NCBI GenBank assembly: GCA_021613535.1
Contig: CP075492.1
Coordinates: 5,890,001 to 5,954,000 of the forward strand
DNA length: 64,000 nt
Origin: Adineta vaga
Taxonomy: Eukaryota > Rotifera
Direction of reading: 5' to 3'
Under the pieces are notes generated by a model that was not told the origin of the DNA, made no database searches, and was given only the letters and a program-made list of their open reading frames with translations. Positions 10,840-22,208 of this stretch are shown piece by piece (within the stretch, counting starts at the first letter, position 1; every line of letters starts with the position of its first letter). A program made the position numbers and the translations under genes.

Positions 10840-11110
10840 TTATGCACTTATATCAAAATGATCTTCTTTGAAGAAGAATAATCGAGAAGGGAACACTTCA
10901 CTAAAACAGAACTTCCTTTTTATCAGGATATTTACTGAATTGTGCAATATCACACTTATATCATGTTGTGTAATATTGTATTTGATCTCGAAAAGAAAAA
11001 GAACAGCGATAACACCAATTCTTTTAGTCCCATTCATTGCAAAACTAAGTGGAAGTGAACAACGTCCACTTGTGAATAAATATCTATTAATGAAGATCAA
11101 TTTACCTTGA
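10840..11110 (-). pseudogene. Relic of an ADP-ribosyltransferase catalytic domain
   Basis: The 86-residue open frame aligns by eye to the ART at 6794-8002 over its C-terminal half. FINRYLFTSGR corresponds to STNGYLSTSR. NGTKRIGVIAVLFLFEIKY corresponds to NLTKRIDIIDILFEIKY. ISVILHNSVNI corresponds to KSVILCDTAQF. Small insertions are visible (FLFEIKY for FEIKY). The STS motif has become FTS, the ExE region is unrecognisable, and neither the N-terminal module nor the TPRs are present. It is a dead fragment about 2.8 kb upstream of the live copy. Confidence 0.72.
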
Positions 11111-11571
11111 TAGACCTTTTTTTTCTTCTTAGATAAAAAGAAAATGTTTCTAAAGACAAGAAAGATTTTTTTTAGATGAATATCGAACGTTTTCGTTTAT
11201 TCATAGAGAGAAAAAAATAGGTTAGATATATAAATCGTATTGTTACACCGATGATCATGTCACTTTCATATAATATGGTCATTTATCCTTTCTTTCGCAT
11301 CGCCTTTCTTGCATTCGTAAGGTGACTAATAGTGATCGACTGATTAATAATGTTTTGCTTTCTTGAAAACAAGTTTTCTGTTAAACTAGAATATTTAAAT
11401 ATCTTTGTTTTCTGTCAAAATGAAGAGAAAGAAAACAAACGACTGCTTTTCAGTAAGGAAAAAGATCAATATACATCAACTCGTCACTCACATTAACTCA
11501 TCACAACAAGAAAAATTACTAATGCTTTTTTTCCTCATCACTGCCTTTACAAATATCAAGAAAAAAACCAA
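11111..11571. other. Intergenic, no gene seen
   Basis: AT-rich flank between the ART relic and the coiled-coil gene. A 77-codon plus-strand frame here overlaps the 3' end of that gene and looks like chance. Confidence 0.4.
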
Positions 11572-12993
11572 TCAAGTTATAGTCACAGTTAACATATTTG
11601 ATAATAACAATTTCTTATTGTTTATTATTGCATGTTGACCAATCGTCTTTTTATTATTGGATAATTTTGCTAGATTTGTTTTGGAATTCGATCGTATTGC
11701 TTTACGTTTATTTATTGGATAACATTGATCACTAAATTTAACTCGATTTGGAATTGTTTTCAATTTTTGTTGTTGATCATCATGATTCAAATTGAACGTT
11801 ACCGTTCGTTGTTGTTTTTTCTGATACCATGGTAATGCACGTGTTTGTTCAATTGTTGATACTTTTTCTCCATCACTTGTTTCACCATCAATATTATCGT
11901 AGAAATGTTCACTTGATACTTCATCATTTTCATTAAGATGTACACCACGTAGACGAAGACGTTGACGAAATAATTCTTCTTGTAATTTAATGGTATGTTC
12001 GAGATTATCATGTGTTGTATACATTGTTGATGCTGCATTGAGAACACGTTCGAGAGATTCGATTTCATCCGAATAAGCACTACTTGGTAAACTGTCAGCT
12101 GTATTATATGCACTTGAACTGCTTTCATTATGTTTTATTGATGATTGATCGGTTGTCGAGAGAGAAGGCGATGATAATGAATGATCCGATGGTGTTGGTT
12201 GTGGTGTCGCGGAGATATATTCAAGATTATCGTTTAGTTGAAGAGTATAATATTTTGGATTCTAGAAGAAAATTTACTAGAGATGAAAATGACTTTGAAA
12301 TAGGACAACCGACTTTTTCGGATGTTTTTTTTGAAGATTTATTTTTTGAATATTGTGTCGAACAATTTGAACAAATTGTTGATGAATTCATTTCATCCGT
12401 TTGTGTTGCAATTTCTTTCAAAGGTTTGATATTCTCAATGAACTAAACATCGAAGAAAAAGAAAGTCAACTGTAAAGTTTATCAAAATAAATGATGTCTA
12501 TTATAACGTAACTGATGCCTGTAAGATATTCTTCTAGTGATTCTTTAATACTACGTAATCAGTTTTAATAGTTAAGAAGCTTTAAAAAAATGATGGATTC
12601 AATTTTGTCTAGTTGCCGAAAGGTGTTCGACTGGATTATCTTTTCATTTGCCTTGAGATACATGATTTAACTATTTTTTAAAAAGCATTTTCTTGTTTGA
12701 AGGAAAGAAGAAAAGAAAAAATCCGAGTTGAATTATCTAATCAAATCGTCTACCTTTTTTTGTTGTTGATATTTAAATATTAAATGTGCCATTTTCTTTT
12801 TACTTTGATGTAAATCATTATAAAGAATTCCAATATGTTTAATTAATTCGTGTTCTTTTTTTTCATGTTGAAATTTTAACTGATCAATAATAGTTTGTAA
12901 TTGTTCAATGGTATGACATTTTTCATCAAGAATACGTTTGGTTGCTGTCATTTTATCCATCGATGTACGAATTAATCTTGGTGAACTAAACAT
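11572..12993 (-). CDS. Coiled-coil protein of unknown function, about 3 exons
   Basis: Predicted exons are 12752-12993, about 12314-12443 and 11572-12262. Exon 1 starts at ATG 12993 and encodes a basic coiled coil (residues 12-80, rich in E, K and Q, ending LIFKYQQQKK). The middle exon has FIENIKPLKEIATQTDEM and a small Cys pair (CSNCS). The last exon is Ser-rich, then has a helix with LQEELFRQRLRLRG and a basic tail with ALPWYQKKQQRTVTF. The second intron is set by a 52-nt GTCGGT...TTCTAG that joins SSKKTSEK to NPKYYTLQLND. I do not recognise the family. A cytoskeletal role would be a guess. Confidence 0.55.
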
Positions 12994-15620
12994 TTTTTAT
13001 CTTTATCTGAAGAAGAAGAAGAAGGAAAAAAAAGGCAAATCACAATTGAAAGATAATATTGATTATACAAGTATCAAAATTCTCATTTGTATATGTAAAA
13101 GTTTTTACCATGAATATCAATCGATCTGTATTTACTTACTGTCATATATCAAGAAAGAAGTACAATCTTCTTTACTCGATTGTCGACCTATGGACAAGTA
13201 AGAAGAAAAAGAAAGAGAAGAGAGGAGAGGAGAGGAGAGAAAGACACATTCGTTTCTCTCTTTTTTTTCCTTAATTATATAACATTGATCTAACCTGACA
13301 AACGTATACCGCCGTCTTTCTCTCTCTATGCATCATACATTTCCTATTTAATGATCACCTACTCATCCTATACAGATACTATTGACAACCCACCTGTTAC
13401 TTGCATATTTGCATATATATATATGTATAATCTCTTTTCTTTTACTTCTACTTATTTGAAAAGAACTGTTTTAATACAGACAATTGACTCTTGTCATATT
13501 AATTGCTTCGAAACAAGATCGAATTGTTCATCAATATGCAAAAATAAAATAAAAAAAAAGAAGAAAAAGAACAAGTGAATTTACTGTTATGATGATTCTA
13601 AACAATAACAAATACATCTGACATTGATTTGATAAGCAGAGAAAAGAAATCATCGACATTCAAGGTCGATATATTAAAAGCGTGAACAATTACTTTACTA
13701 AGATGTCTCGTCAGTTCCGGATATACGTATATAAAATACATACATATACATATTTAGCATAAAAGAAGGTTATAGTGAATGGCCTTCACAGAGTAACACC
13801 AGTGGTGCACACATAATATGTATGAAACGCTTATATAATGAATAAAATACGCATAGAAGAACCGTATGAAAGTACCACAACATAAATACAAGTGGAATCT
13901 TTGTTTCGTAAATATATATACATCGAACGACAAAATAACACTCGAATGACCTTGATGAAAGGTGTCTTGAAAATACCATCGAGATCTAATAGCTTCTATT
14001 GATTCTATTAGATTCGAACAACTCAAATCAATGGGTTAGACGATGTTATTAAGAGTGATTAGCACTGTTATATTTATGTACTTGAGTTTCTCTTCTTTGC
14101 CTCTATGATAACAGATGACATATAAGACAGCATCAACTCACTAAAGGTTATACAGACAGGTTAAACAAGTTAACTTGATAAGAAAAGATTTCTCTTGTAA
14201 ACATCCTGTTTGAATAGTTAATAGAAGAATAACATCGATGTATGGAATGGAAGTTTTCTTTTATCATACAAAATATAATTTTCAATTAAATATGAACTCT
14301 AAACGATCTCTCATGATCATTACTTGTTTTCTATCGAATAAAAGTGTAAGCTCTTTTTCGATCAACATCAAACGACGAAATAATTACTAAAGCGACTAAT
14401 TTTTCTATTCTCATAAATAGATCGATTGTGATCAGAACCAATTTTCTTTTGATAACCAAAGAAAAAACAAAACAAAACAAGACACATGAAGATACTCATT
14501 GAATAAGCTATCAAAATAAATTGTAGACAGATATATGTATATATAATATCCTATACGCAAGATATCCGTTCATCAATGTCTACATGCGATGTTTGAATCA
14601 ATTTTATCATGCATGCAATGATCTAATTCATATACACTGACACCTTTGTACAATGGCCCGTCAAAATACTTTCTTGTCGTACCTATTCGCGATACTTTCA
14701 CCTGCCATGATTACTCTATAATTACTTTTTTTCTCGTGCGCTCTCTCTCTCTCTCTTTTACTTTACTAACGATAAAGTTGACCTGTCTAATTCAAGTGGG
14801 TGTAGAGAAATGTATATATTTGACCTAAGCTTATCTAATTAGGAAATGCAGAGAACATGCGGTGATCAAATGAATACTCAATGATAGACAGACGGTATCC
14901 TGTAGAAACGCAGTTAACTTGTAATAAAAACAATCGAGATAATGAATTTGTTCGAAGATGAAATTCCAAAATTTCCTTAGGATGATAATGATGATGATGG
15001 TGATTATGATTGACATATGCACAAATGGTGTATGATCCTCGATCGGCTGTTCAATAACAATCGTCCAATGAGTAAAGAAAAGAGGTGTCAAAAAGATAGT
15101 TGTTGATATCAATCACTTATTAACAGCTTCTCATATAAGGAATTACTAGATAACTATCACCTGTATATCAAACATAAATTCAGTACTGATGCTGTTGAAA
15201 AACAAAGGACAAAGCTTCTAATGAATGTTTATACCATCGATTTCATATATGAAGAGTTTGATCAATGATGAAAATATTGTTTTGTTTGTATGATATATCT
15301 TACATAATCAAACTGATGTCGAAACAATGAGTATATATCTAATGGCGTTCATTGAAGATTATTTTTTTTCTATTCATGTAATTGTCCTGTCCTCTTTCTC
15401 ACTCTCTACGTCTTCATCGTCTATTCAAAAAAAGATTATATTGCATCATTTTCTTTTTTCAAAAAAAAAGAAAAAATCATATGCATGAAAGCATTTGCAA
15501 AAAAAAAAAGAAAACATTTTTATTGTATTAACACATCGAACATTTGCTTAAAATATGTATAAGAATGAGTGAATTTCAAGTTCAATAATTGTTTGTAAAA
15601 TAAGATCTATGATTTGTGAA
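12994..15620. other. Long intergenic stretch with low-complexity sequence
   Basis: No supported gene. It holds a GA-rich tract near 13203-13250, an AT-rich tract near 13415, a short TGATGA run near 14985-15010, a CT microsatellite near 14738-14756 and several A-runs near 15455-15520. Short ORFs on both strands have no recognisable domain. It may hold promoter or UTR sequence of the flanking genes. Confidence 0.45.
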
Positions 15621-16992
15621 TTAATTTGGTTTCGATTTAACTGGATCGGAATGATTCATTTCAGTTATAATCTCTGTAAAATCATGAATAAATGTTGTAG
15701 CCTACGATTTCAAACGATGAAAAAATAGAATCAAATAAAGAAAAGATTTTACTCGATCTAATTGTTGTCGAACTTGTTTGATAGGATTTTCTGTTTCAAC
15801 AATTCGTTCTTCTTTATCAGATTTTTGTTGTCGAATTACCATTTGATGTAGATTACGTACCGCTCTAGAGCAAACAAAAGAAATGAAATATTTAATCTTT
15901 TTCAATTTCAATTTACAAGACAATATTTCCAATTTGTAATGCTTTCTCTGCTGTATTTGTTTGCATGGAATTCCATTTGTTCTCGGCACGTCGAGAAGCG
16001 ATTTCCGCACGTTCAAGTTCACGTTGTAAATCACCAATACGATTATTCAATGTTAAACTTTCATTATTCTTTTTCTGTAAACGAAAACAAAAAGAAATTA
16101 TTCGATTGAGGAAAATTTCAATACTTACTTGAAGAAATTCTTCGCGTTCTTTACGCATTACTTCGAGTTGTTCTTCACGTTGATTCTGAATTTGTAATAG
16201 TGACTAAAATAATTCACAAACATGTTTTCTTTTCCAAGGAGAAAAAATGTTCTTCTTTCGTACATCTTTATTCATATTTAATGTTGTATAACGATCAATA
16301 AGCTCTTGAATTTCTTGAAATTCATCTGCAATTTCGACCGTCTACAAATTCGATCAGTAAAATCTCAAAAATTTAAGATGAATACTTTACTTTCTCTAAA
16401 TATGTACTATATTTAGCATATTGAGCGTTTCGTGCTGATTGTTGTTCTCGTTTTCTAGTTAAATCAGTAATATCTTCTTGTAATTTATCGATTTCTTTTT
16501 GTTTTATTGTCGCAAGTTCACGTTCATCTTGAGCACGTTTCAATGCTCGTATTCGTTTCGAATCAAGTTCCTGAAAAAAAAACAATTTTCTTTCCTTCAA
16601 ATTTATCTCTCGAAACAAACGATTTACATTGATATATTTCTCAAAATTAACCAAACTTTCACGAAGTTCATGTTCTTTTGCATCCAATTTTTCACGACGT
16701 AATTTTAAACTTTGCATTTTCAATTTAAACTCCTAAAAGAAAAAGACCGAATACTTTCCTTGCGAAAACAGAAAAGGACATACTTCTTTTTGATTCGCTA
16801 ATAATGCTTCCGTTTCATTTACTTCACGTTGTTTTTCCAGAAGACGAGATGTTGATGATAGATGTTCATGATCACGTTCAGGTGGTGCTCTAGAAAAGAA
16901 AAGAATTTTTTATAACAAAAAAAAAATGGAAAATTTTCATTTTCTTACATTGCAAGTTCGTTACTTAGAACCGTACGAAAATAATCTTCCAT
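15621..16992 (-). CDS. CCDC42: CCDC42/CFAP73-like axonemal coiled-coil protein, about 8 exons
   Basis: CCDC42 and its paralogue CFAP73 carry the DUF4200 coiled-coil domain and act in motile cilia and sperm flagella. The gene starts MEDYFRTVLSNELAM at 16992. The family core follows: KMQSLKLRREKLDAKEHELR, then NDSKRIRALKRAQDERE, and QYAKYSTYLEKV (exons near 16390-16735). The next block has FQEIQELIDRYTTLN (near 16270-16340). The C-terminal part has ENKWNSMQTNTAEKALQIG and NLHQMVIRQQ (near 15760-16080). The last exon ends with TAA at 15621. Introns are 50-70 nt. Orthology to CCDC42 rather than CFAP73 is not settled. It lies head to head with RSPH1, another axonemal gene. Confidence 0.82.
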
Positions 16993-17427
16993 AGTTCTAT
17001 CTGAAATGAGTTTTCGTGATATTGATTTATAAAAAAAACACTTGACAAGGTAACTGCACTTACAAAACTTCCTTCTTTTGAAAAGAAAAAGTCAAGTATG
17101 CAATTATTTCATATGTTTTCAAGTATAATTAAGAGTAAAATACATGTCTAGCAATTTAAAACGGAAGTACTTCAAACAATGAAATTGATAGCTAAAAGCT
17201 ATGAAAATACTTCACTTTCTTAAGTAAACAATAAACGTATCGTTAACGTTTAACAACAACAATTTGTTTCGATTAATTCTTCCATTTTTGCATCATTTTC
17301 TATGTCATTACCTCTATTCATTGTAGTATCTTAGTAACAATTAATGGTTACTAAGACATTATATGATAATAATGGCGGGAAAAAGACGTCTTTTTCTGTT
17401 CATTTTGAAGATTTTAATTAGGAAAAC
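16993..17427. promoter_or_regulatory. Shared promoter region of two ciliary genes, with X-box-like and palindromic motifs
   Basis: 435 nt separate the start codons of CCDC42-like (-) and RSPH1 (+). At 17041-17054 the sequence CTTGACAAGGTAAC matches the RFX X-box layout GTNRCC-N-RGYAAC, with a perfect right half and two left-half mismatches. It lies about 50 nt from the CCDC42-like ATG. At 17330-17355 a perfect 9-bp inverted repeat, CTTAGTAAC-N8-GTTACTAAG, sits about 75 nt before the RSPH1 ATG. RFX control of ciliary genes is established in animals; its use here is inferred. Confidence 0.45.
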
Positions 17428-19348
17428 ATGTCTGACAATGAAGAAGAATTAGGTGAAGAAGAACAAACAGATAATTTAGGCGTATGCATTTCATTTTTAT
17501 ATGTTATAAAACTTTGTTTATTTTGAAGACTTATGAAGGTGAACGAAATGAGAACAATGAACGACATGGTTTTGGTAAAGCAACATTACCAAATGGCGAT
17601 ACTTACGAAGGACAATATGAAAATGGTCAAAGAAATGGAACTGGAACTTATCGATTTATCAATGGTGCTCGTTATATAGGTAAGATTGGAAACAATGTTA
17701 TTCTATTTTAAAATATAATATAACAAAACAATAGGTGAATACCAAAAACATAAACGTCATGGACGAGGAACTTTTTATTATCCTGACGGTTCAAAATATG
17801 ATGGTGATTGGTGTGAAAATATTCGTGAAGGTCATGGAACTTATACATATCCCAATCTTGACACTTATCAAGGTGAATGGATAAGACATCTAAGACATGG
17901 TAAAGGAACTTATACATATGCAGCGACAAGTATATAATAAACATTTGAATCATAGAGAAGATTGACGAGTTTTGTTTGATGTAGAAGCTCAATATATTGG
18001 AACTTGGATTGAAGGAAAACGGCAAGGACCTGGTGAAATGCAATTTACTCAATATAAATATGTTGGCAAATTCCATGAGAATTATGTAAGTTAACTTTAA
18101 AAGGTAAATCTCATTTTTTCTACAAAGATTGAAGAAATCAGTTATGAGAAACATGATAAGTACGCATTTGATCCTATTAGAATAATAGAATAACAAAACA
18201 ACTTTATTTCTGTACTCTAAGGTTATAAATAAAAACACAATATCATAGATTTCGATAGTTTCTATCCAATGTTGTCTTTCATGTTTATTTTATTATTTCT
18301 TCTATGAAATAAATCCCCTGAAATATGAATAAATCAATGATCACTTGCAAGAATAAATAATATAGTCTTCAATTTTGTTTGTCTAAGATCATTTGATATC
18401 AACATGACGTCAAAAGATATTCGATAAATCTTAACTTAAATCAAATAATCTAGTGCATAGTTTTTCATCTCAATAACCTTTTGTTGCCTTGATTTATACG
18501 AAGAAACAAAAAAAAAACGAAGAATGTATTTGATTTTGCAAAGTAGTTTTCTTCTAATTGATTCTTACTTAATGTTAATGTGTAGAGTAGAAATAATCAT
18601 GTAAGTCTCTGATAAGAATAACATAACCTTTCATGAATAATTTATCAACTGACAAAATCAATCTATAGTGTACATTTTTGATTCTAGCCAAAAGGCAAAG
18701 GTAGATTTGTGTTTAAAAATGGTTATCAACAAAATGGAGAATACTATATTACAAGAATAGTAAGAGAATTGTTTGTTATTGATGAATTCATAGACGGATG
18801 ATCATGTTTTAGAATGATGAAGAAAATTCTGAAGTTCCACCACAAGTACAATACCGATGGATAGCAAGAAATGTTACAGCAATTCAACAAGTACCTGATG
18901 AAAATTTCGATGATGAACCAATTGAAACAAATCGAGTCGAAGGTAAAATTATCTATTTGAAGAAAATTTTGTTGATTTGTTTTTAATAAAGAATTGATTA
19001 GTAAATTTAAAAACAAAAAACTAATTAATCAAGAAGGTTTGCGATTTGAAAAACACAACTTTATGCATTTGATTTTTTTTCTTCTAAACGTTGTCAATTA
19101 AATTTAAAGATTTCCTTTGTGTTTTAGAACATCATGAGTTAAAAAATATGCATGTTGTTCCCGGTAAGAACTCAAGCTTTCTGAATGAATGAAAATGACG
19201 GAATTTTCGTTGAATAGATGCAGACAATGTGGAAAGTAATGAAACTGAACAAGTGAATGATGGTAAATGCAAGGGAAAGAGTTGTTCTTTTGTTAATTTT
19301 CTCTATTTAGACATTCCTGGAGAAGAACAATTCGATGAGGAAGCTTGA
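17428..19348 (+). CDS. RSPH1: Radial spoke head protein 1, MORN-repeat protein, about 9 exons
   Basis: RSPH1 is a structural part of the radial spoke head in motile cilia. The start [13 protein letters not shown] is followed by about six MORN repeats: [90 protein letters not shown] and [16 protein letters not shown] conserved [12 protein letters not shown] segment comes next and then an acidic tail. Exons lie near 17428-17481, 17529-17681, 17733-17930, 17985-18087, 18689-18760, 18811-18942, 19127-19164, 19217-19262 and 19309-19348. The fourth intron (about 600 nt) is unusually long for this window and holds nothing recognisable. The order of motifs matches animal RSPH1 over the whole length. 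Confidence 0.92.
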
Positions 19349-19698
19349 GATTGATTATTTGTCTTTTTTTGTATCATTTGAAATGAATGAAATGCATTCT
19401 AGGTCTGGAAAAAAATTTTATCACTCGAAATGAAAAAAAACACATAATCAATTAAAAAAACAGAAAAAATAGAGAAAAATTAAAAACATACAGATACTTA
19501 ACTAAATACGATAGAAAAGTGCTAGAGAAAAAAATAAATCTTTCGTTTTTTACTCTTTGTTAGTAGGATGACGATATTAGAATATGAAATGTGCAAATGA
19601 CACCGAAGAGTGTGCAGTTAATAGATTAGTAGTAATGTGAATCGAAATAAAAAACAAAGTCGTGTTAGAGAGAACCTTTAAAGTGACAAATTGATTAC

Positions 19699-22208
19699 TT
19701 AGTTACGACGTTTAGACTTTTTGTTATTGGATTCATTATCATTATCTTTATCTTCTTCTTCTTCGTTTTCCTCTTCTTTTTTGTCGTCTTCCTCATCATT
19801 GTCATCGTTTTCGTTGTTCTTGTCATCATCATCATCATCATCTTCTTCTTCTTCATTCTTTTCCTCTTCCTGGTTTTCTTCCTTGGTGTTATTTTCGTTA
19901 TTGTCATCGTCATCATCATCTTCTTCTTCTTCGTTTTCTTCTTCTTTGTTGTCTTCCTCATCGTCATCATCTTCCTCATTGTTTGTACCTTCTTCTTCAT
20001 CTTTTTCTTCTTCTTCGTTTTCTTCTTCATCAGCTTCTTCTTCTTCGTTTTCTTCTTCATCATTATCTTCCTCATTGTTGGTACCTTCTTCTTCATCTTT
20101 TTCTTCCTCATCGTTTTCTTCTTCATCAGCTTCTTCTTCTTCGTTTTCTTCTTCATCATTATCTTCCTCATTGTTGGTACCTTCTTCTTCATCTTTTTCT
20201 TCCTCATCGTTTTCTTCTTCATCAGCTTCTTCTTCTTCGTTTTCTTCTTCATCATTATCTTCCTCGTTGTTGGTACCTTCTTCCTCATCTTTTTCTTCTT
20301 CTTCGTTTTCTTCTTCATCATTATCTTCCTCGTTGTTGGTACCTTCTTCCTCATCAGCTTCTTCTTCTTCGTTTTCTTCTTCATCATTGTCTTCCTCATT
20401 GTTGGTACCTTCTTCTTCATCCTTTTCTTCCTCATCGTTTTCTTCTTCATCAGCTTCTTCTTCTTCGTTTTCTTCCTCATCATTATCTTCTTCGTTGTTG
20501 GTACCTTCTTCTTCATCTTTTTCTTCCTCATCGTTTTCTTCTTCATCAGCTTCTTCTTCTTCGTTTTCTTCTTCTTTGTTGTCTTCCTCATCATCATCAT
20601 CTTCTTCGTTGTTGGTACCTTCTTCTTCATCCTTTTCTTCTTCGTCATTTTCTTCTTCTTTATTATCTTCCTCATCATCATCATCTTCTTCGTTGTTGGT
20701 ACCTTCTTCTTCATCTTTTTCTTCTTCTTCATTTTCTTCCTCATCAGCTTCTTCTTCTTCGTTTTCTTCCTCATCATTATCTTCTTCGTTGTTGGTACCT
20801 TCTTCTTCATCAGCTTCTTCCTCTTCGTTTTCCTCTTCGTCATTAGTATCAGTATCGGTATCGGTATCATCATCGTCATCATTTTGTCGTCGTGGTCGAT
20901 TTTTTTTCGAATCCTCTTTATAATCTTCAAGATTCTCAAAGATTTCAGTATATTCTTCCAATTCACTTTCGGTATTTCCTATATGTATATATATATGATG
21001 ATTGTTTAAATTCTTTGGTTTTAATATTCATACCTGCTGCACACTCTTCGCTACATTCTTCACGATTTGATTTACCGCAATTCATCCTCCTCATACATTC
21101 GTTATACGATAGAAAGGCTGAAGCACGGTCACGTTCGATGAAGCTGGCTAAAATTCAGAGGTTGAACATGGATCGTCGTACATATTTAATAAAAATTGGC
21201 CTGATTAGTAGCATGCGTAATGCGATTAAATAACGAGAAAGATCGTATAAAGCTAGTATCAATTCGAATTCAAACAAACAAATAACAAGTTTAAGACAAA
21301 CATGACATTCAATGAAAACAAAGACAGAGAGATATAGAAAACAAATGAAACGATCTAATCTAAATTTTCCAAAAAAAAAACAGAAAAGGTTTTTTTTTCG
21401 TTTGATTGGCAAGGAATATAAGGTGAAGAAGAAACAAAAAAGGGTATCATTCTCACACAGAATATTTATATCTTGAAGAAAAAAAATTTTTTAATTTTTT
21501 TTCGTTGTTTTTGATTTTTTATTTTTCTCATCCGGTACATCTTCTTCTTCGCTACTTGCATCACTTTCATCATTGGATGTTGTTGTTTCGCTTTCGCTAC
21601 CATCACTATCGGATGCATCATCTTTCTTATTAGATTTTTTTCCAGGAGATTTCTTTGAATCTGATCGATATTCATCGATATGTTCAAACATTTCAGTATA
21701 TTCTTCCATTTCTTCTTCAGTATTTCCTATCAGATGAAAAATCCTTGTTGATGGCCATTACTTTCGTTTATACTCACCATCTGCACATTCTTCACTACAT
21801 TCTTCTTTACGTGATAAACCACAATTCATTCGTCGTATACATTCATTGTAAGAGAGAAAAATTGAAGCTCTTTCACGTGGAATAAACACCACTGAAATTG
21901 ATTTCGATCAATTATCTCACATTCACATTTTTATCATGAAAAAACTTTGCTTTTCTACGATCTTTTCTTGTTTAGTTAGTCAAGCTTTTGTTAAAGATTA
22001 GATAGAACAAAAAGCAAAGTTAATTCATTCGAGCTTTACCTTTTTTATTATCGTCATCATCATCATCATCATCTTTATCCGTATCGATTGCACGTGATTC
22101 TTCTTTGTTTTCTTCTTTTGATTTCTTGCTTGCATCAACTGTTCTAGTTGTAAGAACAACGGATAACAAGACAAGTAAGATAGTTACAAGAATCCAGTTA
22201 AGACGCAT
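19699..22208 (-). CDS. Secreted hyperacidic Asp/Glu-repeat protein with two alternative 3' exon cassettes
   Basis: Exon 1 (22208 to about 22044) encodes a signal peptide (MRLNWILVTILLVLLSVVL) and a short acidic stretch. It ends in phase 1. Two downstream cassettes both accept phase 1. Cassette A is 21780-21893 plus 21491-21729; cassette B is about 21036-21150 plus 19699-20978. Each starts with a four-Cys exon (RASIFLSYNECIRRMNCG... / RASAFLSYNECMRRMNCG..., spacing C-x5-C-x7-C-x3-C). A second exon follows with EEYTEMFEHIDEY / EEYTEIFENLEDY and then an acidic tail. The tail is about 45 residues in A and about 390 in B. No second signal-peptide exon is visible between the cassettes. So they may be alternative ends of one gene, or B may be a duplicate that lost its start. 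Function unknown; calcium binding or disorder-based protection would be a guess. Confidence 0.65.
19745..20850. repeat. GAA/TTC-type triplet-rich minisatellite coding for acidic repeats
   Basis: On the minus strand this encodes tandem units of roughly 21-40 residues, such as GTNNEEDNDEEENEEEEAD and EEENDEEEKDEEE, repeated about nine times with partial variants. The codon usage (GAA/GAG/GAT/GAC only) leaves all frames open, so long Ser-rich and Lys/Met-rich frames also appear here. Those are shadows. Confidence 0.9.

Noticed and set aside
10840-11110. Separate small secreted protein
   Set aside because: The frame aligns with the ART catalytic core in the right order, so a relic explains it better.
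13415-13435. TATA-like AT run as a promoter
   Set aside because: No gene starts downstream, and AT runs of this kind are common throughout.
17708-18238. 176-codon minus-strand frame inside RSPH1
   Set aside because: It is antisense to two well-conserved MORN exons and hydrophobic by composition only.
19721-20923. 400-codon Ser-rich frame on the plus strand (and a Lys/Met-rich frame on the minus strand)
   Set aside because: Both are by-products of the GAA/GAT triplet repeat. The acidic minus-strand frame continues into spliced, conserved upstream exons; these do not.
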